From Xanthoparmelia taractica (lineage: Eukaryota; Ascomycota; Lecanoromycetes; Lecanorales; Parmeliaceae), in assembly GCA_033085395.1 (NCBI GenBank), contig JANQBS010000316.1, positions 1 through 40,556 on the forward strand: DNA of 40,556 nucleotides, in the 5' to 3' direction. Below are positions 32,359 through 40,556 of the stretch, one piece after another; position 1 is the first letter of the stretch, and every line of letters starts with the position of its first letter. Under the pieces are notes generated by a model that was given only the letters and a program-made list of their open reading frames with translations, was not told the DNA's origin and searched no databases. The translations under genes were made by a program, and so were the position numbers.

Positions 32359-33743
32359 TACGAGTCGGCAAGGTCTGAAATAATCTAGAATATAAGGTGT
32401 CGATACCATACCATGATATAATATGATATTAAGATTATATTATTTGATTTTTATATGATAATCTAAGAAACGTACTAATATTATAAAGTAATCTAAGAAA
32501 TTTCTAATATATATAGGAATATCTTATGTTATATGTAGAAATATGGGAAATATATTATATATAGAAGAAGTTACTCTATATAGAAGCATGCGAACGTATT
32601 CTAATTATTATTCTAGTTATTACTTCACTTCACTATCGTCGTTATCATTACTTCACTTCACTATCACGTTATTAAGCTAAGCTCGTTATCGCATTTAATA
32701 TCATATTACGAAAGATCTTCGCAATTATCTAGAGCTTAGCGAGTTATTTCTATTACTATTAATGTATTTAATTTATTTAATTATTAGAAGAATTGCTAGC
32801 ACGCTAATTATAATAGTAATCTATTATCTACTCTACGATAGTAAATTTCTCTCTTCTCTCTTCGCATTATAAAAAGAATTTACGATCGTTCTTTATAATT
32901 ATATATTCTTAGCTATTAAAGTTACACGCTTCGTATAAATAATATAAAGGTTGATATCTTCGAATATATAACAAAGAAAAGCTTTCGTCGACTTATAAAT
33001 AATCTTAATAATCGATCTAGAATAGATTGTTTAATTATATTAAGATGGAGATTCGAAAGCTAAGATGTAAGCGAGTTTCGTGGAAAGTCGAACTTCGCGA
33101 GACTTTAAAGGCGGCTCGTGAGAAGTTAACTATCTACTATAGCGAGACCTAATCGAATATGAAATACCTCTATAAATAGATAACACTTTTGCGTTTAAGT
33201 CACGGGAATATAATATTAAAAGAATCGAATTGAGAAGTTAAGTCTAATTAAATACCTTAGATAGAGATATACTAAAATGCGCTCGAATAAACGTATCGAA
33301 ATTATTAATATCTTGATATTAGTAGTTAGATGTAGAGGGCTAAACGAGCAAGAAGTCGCGTAGAGTCGCTTAATAATATTATTGATGAGATCGAAAAGAC
33401 GATAGAAGTGTCGAATAATAATTAATTTCAGTGATATAAAAGAGAAGGTTAGTATTCTACTTATTATTCTAGCTATGACTTAAGCTAATTTCGCCCTGAC
33501 TTGTATACTAATCTGGAATTTTCTTATCTTATTCGCCACCTGATATAGGAAATAATCTACATCATAGAATATTCCTACATATATTAGAAATTTCCCAGAC
33601 CATTTTATAATATTAGTAATTTCTTATCTTATATCTTTATAAGTGATCTAATATAATTTTCTCATAATATTCTCTCATGATATAATATGATACGATATAA
33701 TATAAAATATCCCATCAAATATACTAGATCTTTTCGACTCGTA
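32359..33743 (+). mobile_element. Complete 1385-bp hAT-like non-autonomous element
   Basis: Its ends are TACGAGTCGG... and ...CGACTCGTA, flanked by the perfect 8-bp duplication CTTTTAGT (32351-32358 and 33744-33751). An 8-bp duplication fits the hAT superfamily. The left end matches 40300-40556 and the right end matches about 105-386, so there are at least three copies in this window. The termini resemble those of the 276-bp MITEs. No transposase frame is visible in the interior, which includes a short direct repeat 'ACTTCACTTCACTATC' (around 32624 and 32650). It interrupts a plus-strand coding remnant. Confidence 0.9.
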
Positions 33744-33751
33744 CTTTTAGT

Positions 33752-34990
33752 TCTTTTTATTTAAAATCGTAATTTTAATAATTATAAAGTTATATTACGC
33801 GATTTTCGAGTATAATTTAAATATTAAAAAAGTTTAATAATAAAATAAATAGAAGATTAAAAATATATTTAATGCTTTATAAGAAAGACGTTATTAAATA
33901 AAGTATAATTATTTTCGTATAAATTAAGAATATTTAAAATAGTTAAGAGAAGAAGAGAAAGACGAAGATTATCGCTATAATTCGTTATCGAATTTTTTAG
34001 CACGTAATAGACTCTATTACTTCTCTAACAATTCGTAAAATTAAAGATTACTTCGCGAATTTACTTAAGAATTTTAAAGTTATATTAAATTACGAAGTTA
34101 TCGCGCGCGAGCTTAAAGAGAGAAACTCTATATATTTTAATTAATTTAATTATTTTTATTAAAGAGTAATAAATAGTATCGAAGAGAATAAGAGTAAGAA
34201 GATAGATTATTTTATAATTTAACTATTTATAAAAAAGCTTAACGATTAATATTACTCTTAATATATAAAGAAGTTTAAAAATATTAAAATTATTATAATA
34301 TACGAGTAGAAGAAATAATTACACGAAGATAATAATAAGAATAATAAAGATATATATATCTTAATACTTAAGTATAATAACAATCGACTCTTAAAGTAAA
34401 TCGTTATTAATAATAGATAAATACTTAATAAATTACGATATAGAGATAATTTAAAAGACGAAGAGTATCTTTAATAGAGAGAGAATATTATAAGCGATAA
34501 AAGATATAAGATCTTTTAGAGCGAGTTAAATAATAAAGTAATAAAGCTTAAAATAAATATAATAGATCGCGAATTAAGCGAGTAATATTAGAATTAGTCT
34601 AGATATAAATAGATTAAGATAAAGATTAACTTTAAGAAATATTAATATTTTCTTTAATTACATTTACGATAAAAATAAGTATAATATTAACTACTAAGAT
34701 AAATTTAATATAATCTCGATCTTAAATAATATAGATAATTAAAGTATATACGAAAAGAGCGATAATATATTAAAAATATAAGTATAATGCGATAGATAAA
34801 GACGCGATAATTGCGAAAGTAATAGATTTAAGATAAAGATCGCGACTAACTAAATTTTCGATAACTATAGATTAAATAATAAAATTCGCTAATATTGCTA
34901 ATAATTAAAAGAGTTACTAATAATATTAACGAGAATTAAAAGTTATTATTCGAGCTTATTGAGCTTTTAATAATAGATATAAACTAACGA
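33752..34990 (+). pseudogene. Unrecognised RIP-damaged coding remnant, right of the hAT-like insertion
   Basis: This continues the plus-strand trace. Further readable pieces are 'DIYILILKYNNNRLL' near 34350, 'KLRYRDNLKDEEYL' near 34430-34470, 'SELNNKVIKLKINIIDREL' near 34520-34580 and 'LKELLIILTRIKSYYSSLLSF' near 34905-34965. The sequence is basic and helical and may end near 34970. No conserved catalytic motif is recognised. At least one frame change lies between 33900 and 34300. Confidence 0.4.
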
Positions 34991-35632
34991 ATATTATTAA
35001 TAACGCTAGAGAGTAAAGTCTACTAAAACTCAAATTTACTTTTTGTCGATGTTAGCCTAGCTCGCGATTAACGCATACTATTAGGGGAAGAGCAACTTCG
35101 GCGACGCCAATGTAGCATCTTTCTATAATATACACGTGCACCCTCACTAATATGTAGATCTTTTTAATCGCCTTAGATATTCACTTTAGATATCTTTTAG
35201 AACGAAGATTTAAAGCACAATAATCCGATTAGGGTTCGCACTCTGGAATTACCTATACTTTCTATAGTTAGGTTTTAAACTAACGACAAGATCGAGCGTG
35301 AAACTACTCTATATTATCTTTCTATCACTGTCCTCTTTATGTACTTTAGTTATCTATTTAGAAGAAATTATCTTTTAACTCTTATTCTCTAGCTACTAAT
35401 TCGCCTTAAGTAAACACCTCGCCTTATTATTCAAGTGTATCTATTATTTCTTCTACCGAGCTATTTTGCATATAACTCGCTATCCCTCCTAGGCGAGCAT
35501 AGCTTCACTAACCTTATTCCCAACGATAAGATGCAATTTCTTTAGCCCCGTGACCCTATTCTATAATACGCGAATTCCCTTTATAATCGCCTTTATATCA
35601 CCTTTATAATTATCTTTTCAAACGATCTAAAT
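34991..35632. other. Lightly mutated stretch without a supported gene
   Basis: This marks the transition from heavily RIP-altered to nearly normal base use (CA and TG reappear from about 35030). I found no frame, repeat or RNA gene that I can support. It may be intergenic or the 3' flank of the minus-strand frame that follows. Confidence 0.4.
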
Positions 35633-36259
35633 CTAGTCGATTATATAAACATATCTAATATCTTGCAAGAAATTCTTTAGATCGTCGAAGTTCAAGCACC
35701 GAAAGAGATTTATGCTAAAAAAATAGTAGATCGCCGTGTTATAAATAGCTCTCAACACTATGCAGAATCCCATATTCCTGAAATTGTAGACCTTATGCTG
35801 CATATTATTCAGGTTGACGCCCGTGCGCGATTCTCCATATCAACGTTCCTCGTTCTTTAATATTCTCTTCATATTAGCGTCGCTCGTATTATACTATTTA
35901 GTATTCGGAACACCTAGGCCGAGAGTGTATATAGTCGAAAGTATATGATTCTTAAAGCGAAGAAGCAGTACATTATACTCCTCCTTTAGAACTAGGTGAT
36001 AGATTATTTTTAGAATATCGTATAACAACTTAGAGATAAGATTAAGAATAAGGTTATGCTCGTCTACAGTGCTAGGAAAGTTGATAAATCCATTAGTGCT
36101 TGCTCGAGATACGGCTTCGATTCATCTTATCTTAAAGACCGTTCGTCCAGTCTTATCGTCGAGTTCATTATACTAAATAAATTTCTTCTCTTCGCACGTC
36201 GGGCTATATCTAGGGATCGAGCTAACTGGATATATTCTATATCGAGTTACTATAGCCAT
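35633..36259 (-). pseudogene. Unrecognised, lightly RIP-altered minus-strand gene, 209 codons
   Basis: Reading the minus strand from ATG at 36259-36257 to the TAG at 35635-35633 gives 209 codons interrupted by a few RIP-type stops. Pieces include 'RYRIYPVSSIPRYSPTCEEK', 'ELDDKTGRTVFKIR', 'ASTNGFINFPSTVDEHNLIL', 'KEEYNVLLLRFKNHILSTIY' and 'FDDLKNFLQDIRYVYIID'. The first TAG could itself be a mutated codon, so the true end is uncertain. I do not recognise the family. It lies just downstream of the NACHT-ankyrin relic on the same strand. The 75-codon plus-strand frame at 36056-36283 overlaps it and is a shadow. Confidence 0.5.
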
Positions 36260-36289
36260 CTACTAATAGGGCTGATATCTTAACTAGCG

Positions 36290-37720
36290 AAATATTAGAT
36301 AACTAGAAATCTACGTTAAGAGTTTTAGAAATGCTAATTTCGGTTAATTAAAACGAAGTTTTACCGAGCGTTAAATAGTTTATTCTACTAAGAAATCGAG
36401 AAGTTCTAAGAGCGCAAGATAAATAAGACGCTGCTTGTAGTGCGTTATCATAATAATTATCTCGAGTATTAACGTTAGCTTCGCTTTCAATTAGAAATTG
36501 AAGAATATACTCATATTCCTTTAATAACGTCGCTTGTAGTGCGTTACTATAGTAAACATCACCTTCGGCATTAACGTCAGCTTCGTTCTTAAGAAGAACT
36601 TAAAAAATATCAAAGTATCTCTGGAATAACGCTACTTAAAGTGCGTTGATCTATCTTTCACCTCGGACATTAATATTAGCTCCGTTCTCGAGCAGAACTT
36701 GTACGACGTTCTTATAACCTAGAAATAAGGCCACCTAAAGCGCATTACCGTATTTGCCACCTGGTACATTAATATTTATACTTCTTTCAATTAGCATTTT
36801 AACTTACTCAAATAATCTAGTCTACGACGCGTAATATAGTGGAGAGGCTAGATTCTCTAATTCTAGGCTTAATTCCTTTCATCGACCAAAGAAATTAGGA
36901 TTGGCAATCCGAATTTAATTCAAAAAGTCTTCTCTATCTGATATTAATAGTTCCAAGCTTAAGAGTATAATGGATTTAATCGGACCTCTTTCGGCGTGTT
37001 TGGCATGGGTGGCCCAGAATTTTGCCGTATAATGAGCAAGTGGGGATAACGCAAGGCTTTCAGATGTCAAGGTATCCGGCTCATCAAATTGCAGAAAGTA
37101 TGCAATGCAATCTTCTGCTAATACACCGTGGGATTCTATCTCTCGAATGCTATAATGTGAAGCCATTCCTTAATGAACTCTATCCGAGACTAGATACTCT
37201 TTGACAGAGAAATGCGCCAGTCGTACGTAGGTTATGGGACCTTATGCATCAATGCTCTCAGCCACACTGTACGTATCCGGGTCCTGAGAGTCCTCGTTGA
37301 GATCATCTTAGACAAAGGCGTCGGAGGAATACATCGTTAATATGATCAGACTCGAACATATTCTTAGGATATCTCGTGGTTCAGGCTATCGTCATTCCGG
37401 GTCAAAGCGAGGAGTCTGATCAACGTCGATAGCAAGAATCTCTGCAACCTCTTCAAGCCGCAATGGCCGAGCTGAAAAGGTTAACCATTGCAGTATCTTC
37501 AGGATGTCTCGATTGCAGTGATTGTATTATTCGTCAATGTTACAGAGTATACGCGCGTACGTGTCGTCCAGGGTCTTTGGCAGAGATACTAGAGTTTGAC
37601 GCAGGTGAAGGATACTGAAACAATTTTCTAGAATATCAAGCTGGCAAGCTACCCAACGAAATCTGACTCTCAAGCTCAATATTCTGAGGTCCTAAGTAGA
37701 AGTTCAACTTACATCCCATA
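36290..37720 (-). pseudogene. NACHT-ankyrin NLR pseudogene, 3' part
   Basis: On the minus strand this reads as the second half of a fungal NACHT-ankyrin receptor. In order: 'FRWVACQLDILENC' (about 37680-37630), 'LVSLPKTLDDTYARIL' (about 37590-37540), 'LKILQWLTFSARPLRLEEVA' (about 37500-37440), 'DQTPRFDPE' (about 37400), 'VRLAHFSVKEYLVSDRV' (about 37230-37180), then 'LSPLAHYTAKFWATHA' in the intact stretch 37166-36915. Ankyrin repeats follow, with repeated 'NALQ(V/A)ALF..Y' and 'VLLENGANINV'-type helices at about 36750, 36640, 36540 and 36430. Damage is light: a few TGA/TAG/TAA codons, rising towards the 3' end. The NACHT P-loop and N-terminal domain are missing upstream of about 37720. Confidence 0.88.
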
Positions 37721-38130
37721 GGCAGATCTATTCGCAATGATATTTTCCCAGCACTTGATTCACAAACACCATAATCGACGATGACGAGCGAACTCTTGAG
37801 CTACCCTCTCTGATCCAGCCTCGAATGAAACGGATTTTGTGGCTTGGCCATCGCATAGCATCAGTTTATCACACCATCGTGAGATCAGATAACGCTTCTA
37901 ACTAAAAATGCTGTTTAGGCTAATCGATGAATACGATTTGATGTGATCACAAGATCCTTCGAGATGAGTGCTTCCACAGCGAAAATGTAGGAGATTACGA
38001 AAGCAAGTATTAAGAGGCGACAGAGAACGAAAGTTCGAGAAGTGGAATCGGACGACAGAACGTACGAGGCTATACTTCCTTTGTTTTCATGGAATTAAGA
38101 TAACTTCAGGTTCATGTACGTATAACGCCT
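37721..38130. other. Nearly unmutated flank upstream of the ankyrin NLR relic
   Basis: Base use here is close to normal and CA and TG are common. It should hold the missing NACHT/N-terminal part if the gene were complete, but I see only a short degenerate lead-in to the FRWVACQ block. The gene therefore seems to be truncated or rearranged here rather than merely RIP-altered. Confidence 0.45.
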
Positions 38131-38149
38131 AGTAACGCGATCGATGTAT

Positions 38150-39696
38150 CGTATATATCTACTAAACTTTCTAAATCCTTTCTATCGGCTTTAGCCCCTC
38201 TTTTAAATAATTAAAAGTTCCGCAAGTCTACTAAAGAATTATTTATTAATTATAAATATATTCGATATCGAACTTATCTATTAATAGTATAATAAGATAA
38301 TAGAATTTATATTTTGTTTTAATTCAATAGATTATTATAATTCTTAATCTTCTTCGTATAAGTAGACGATAATAAATATAAGATAAAATATCTTAATAAA
38401 AGTATCTAGTATCTAAAATAGAAGTAAATATTATAGAAGTTATTTATATTAAGCGAACTCGTTTAAGTAAGCTATTAAAATATTTCTAGAGAAAGTATTT
38501 TATTTTACGAGCAATATTTAATGCTCTAGTGCGAACTTGTTTATAAGTATCTCGTAGATTCTAATATCGATACTAATAGATATTAATACTTAAAAGATTT
38601 AATATCTATCGATCTCGTAGAAAAGACTCTACTTTAATAAAAAACTATATAAAAATATATTAATTAAGGTCTTCTAATAAGCTTTTATTCTAATTTAAGA
38701 CCTATATAATTAGATTCTCTATAATTATAATATTTATTAACAATTACACTTTAATTCTTTTATGTGAATAGTCTTATATCTTCTTAATTAAGCGTTAGAT
38801 TAATTATTTATAAAGTATATCGAATTATCTATTAATAATTATAGAGAAGTTATAAAATAGCGATAAGAAGCTTCGTTTAATTAATCGATGCGATAATATT
38901 AAGCTCACTTCAAATCACAGTGCCCTTTTAAACGAAGCTATTACTAATTTTCTATATCTTGACAAGTACGCTATATTTATTATAGAGAGTAACGATTTGA
39001 GTAATAGATAAGCGTGCGAGTTTAGACTTTAATTTCAAAAAAAGATTTTTTATTATAATATTTTCGTGAATAATAAAGAATATTTAACATCGTAAATTAA
39101 GTCTAAATCTTATTTCTATAATTTAAAATAATAGTAAACTAGTCTAATATATCTTACGAAAAGCTAAAAGATTAATATATTCTTCGAGTAATGTAATATC
39201 ACTTAGATATAAGCACGAAGTCTTTTCTAAGCTTATTACTTTAATATTATCGAAATATAAGAGACTAATTTAATAGCAAGGCATCTAAGCGAATAAAAGA
39301 GAAATAAGAAGATAGATAAGAAATATAAGATAAACGTTTATTAAATTAAAAACGTCGAAGATATTAATCTCTCTTTATCTTATCTCTTAGCTTATAAATT
39401 ATCTAAAAAGCTATTAATATAACTAATTATTATAAATCGACTCTATATATAGAATTTCCACTTATAACTATTAGTTTTATTTATATAATTTAATAATAGC
39501 TTAACGCGATATAGAAATAAAACGAAAGAAGAACGACCTCGAAATAATAGCTTATTGAATACGAGATACTTCTACGATCGAGCCTAATACTAATTTTATT
39601 GCGTTACTTAACGTTTATAATATTCACTTAACTAACTTCGCTATTATATAGAAGACTAAGATAATAGAAAGTCGTCTAAGTCAACGATAAAGTTTA
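38150..39696 (+). pseudogene. RIP-altered region with a plus-strand coding trace
   Basis: A plus-strand frame at about 38440-38640 with only RIP-type stops reads 'ESILFYEQYLML', 'CELVYKYLVDSNIDTNRY' and 'YLKDLISIDLVEKTLL'. No family is recognised. The rest, to the MITE at 39705, is heavily mutated and I could not extract a continuous frame from it. Confidence 0.35.
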
Positions 39697-39704
39697 ATAA
39701 CGAG

Positions 39705-39980
39705 TACGAGTCGGAAAGGTGTGGTATATTTAATGATATGGGACTAGTTTTTCGAATATCATATCGAAAGGTATGGGATATCCCATACTCTCATTGGGTT
39801 TTTAATAAATATATTACGTAATATTTTTATATATTCTAAAAATACGTAAAAAGCTTAAGCGAACGCTTATGTAATTATAAAATTCTATAAATAGATTAAA
39901 AAGATATAATTTTTTTAACAAAGTTGAAAAAAAGTTGAAAATGACTATGTTCAATAGATATCACACCTTTTCGACCCGTA
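39705..39980 (-). mobile_element. 276-bp hAT-like MITE (copy 2)
   Basis: This is the inverse orientation of the copy at 25569-25844 with the same length. The flanking 8-bp duplication is ATAACGAG (39697-39704 and 39981-39988). Its ends are TACGAGTCGGAAAGGTGTG and CGACCCGTA. It shares the palindrome GTATGGGATATCCCATA and the 'AGTTGAAAAAAAGTTGAAAA' stretch. Modest RIP only. Confidence 0.93.
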
Positions 39981-39988
39981 ATAACGAG

Positions 39989-40299
39989 ATTTAGATATAG
40001 TTAATAGTTATACTAATTCTTAACTTCGTTGATATAATAAACTAATACTAAAACGTCTTTATCAACTCTTTATAACTTAAGTAATATTCTAAAACAAATA
40101 AATAGAGATATAAAGATATCGGTCTAAATAATTATACGAATAAGACTATAACTTATTAGACTCGAACTTAATTAACTTATAGTAAACTATTATAATATCT
40201 CTAAAGAGGAAAAAGAGTGTATAGTCCGAGAGTATCGATCTCGTACTTTCTTATTTATTTCGTTAATTCGTCTTTTTATCTTATATAACGTAATATAAC
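39989..40299. other. Short RIP-altered spacer between two hAT-family elements
   Basis: No gene or repeat is supported in this 311-bp stretch. Confidence 0.4.
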
Positions 40300-40556
40300 T
40301 ACGAGTCGGAAAGATTCGAAATGGTCTGGGATATAAGATGTCGATATCATATCATGGTATGATATAGTATTAAGATTATATTATTTGATTTTTATGGGAT
40401 AATCTAAGAGACGTGCTGATATTATAAAATAATCTAAGAAATTTCTAATATATATAGGAATATCTCATATTATATGTATAGATATGGGAAATATACTATA
40501 TATAGAAGAAGTTACTCTATATAGAATTATGCGAACGTATTCTAGTTATTATTCTA
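40300..40556 (+). mobile_element. Left end of a hAT-like non-autonomous element (truncated by window end)
   Basis: It begins TACGAGTCGG and matches the first 260 or so bases of the complete element at 32359, including 'GATATTAAGATTATATTATTTGATTTTTAT'-type sequence and 'AGAAGAAGTTACTCTATATA'. The left flank ends in GTAATATAAC. The right end is outside the window. Confidence 0.85.

Noticed and set aside
36056..36283. 75-codon plus-strand frame as a gene
   Set aside because: The minus strand over the same bases gives a longer frame (35633-36259) with more natural composition.
37022..37204. 60-codon plus-strand frame as a gene
   Set aside because: It is antisense to the clearly recognised 'FSVKEYLVS' part of the NACHT-ankyrin relic.

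Overview
The window looks like an accessory, AT-rich block from a filamentous ascomycete (Pezizomycotina). Most of it carries the signature of repeat-induced point mutation (RIP): TpA is extremely abundant, CpA and TpG are scarce, CpG persists, and old reading frames survive as runs of codons broken almost only by TAA, TAG or TGA where Gln, Trp or Arg codons are expected. I see no convincing intact gene. The content is a nested set of dead transposable elements and RIP-damaged genes, with a few short GC-richer islands that escaped.

Layout. 1-386 is the right end of a hAT-like non-autonomous element. 595-8640 is a NACHT-WD40 NLR-type (STAND) pseudogene split by a complete tyrosine-recombinase retrotransposon (1891-6509, Ngaro/DIRS type). 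That element has split direct repeats A1-[gag, RT, RNase H, recombinase]-B1-A2-B2. Removing it rejoins the NLR frame exactly. 9400-10250 (minus) and 10586-11674 (plus) are unrecognised RIP-damaged reading frames, and 12213-12600 is a palindrome-rich minisatellite. 13443-13602, 16045-16146 and 31579-31687 are three short, GC-richer TG...CA elements with perfect 5-bp target duplications (solo LTRs or tiny LTR elements). About 15400-18500 (minus) looks like a Plavaka-type (KDZ) DNA transposase relic, interrupted by one of these solo LTRs.

20580-28212 (minus) is a complete but RIP-inactivated Ty3/Gypsy chromovirus with 262-bp LTRs and a 5-bp duplication. It is inserted into an unrecognised minus-strand gene and carries a 276-bp hAT-like MITE. 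30000-34990 holds plus-strand RIP-damaged coding remains of unknown function, interrupted by a solo LTR and by a 1385-bp hAT-like element (32359-33743). 35000-38120 is much less mutated and contains an unknown minus-strand frame (35633-36259) and the 3' part of a NACHT-ankyrin NLR pseudogene (about 36290-37720, minus). 38150-39700 is again RIP-altered. A second copy of the 276-bp MITE (39705-39980) and the left end of another 1.4-kb-type hAT-like element (40300-end) close the window.

Taken together this is an NLR-bearing accessory compartment invaded in several layers. Reading-frame continuity and target duplications give the order: host genes first, then Ngaro-like, Gypsy and hAT-like insertions, then MITEs and short LTR elements inside those. 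Long elements are heavily mutated, while elements of about 100-280 bp are much less so, which fits the known length dependence of RIP.
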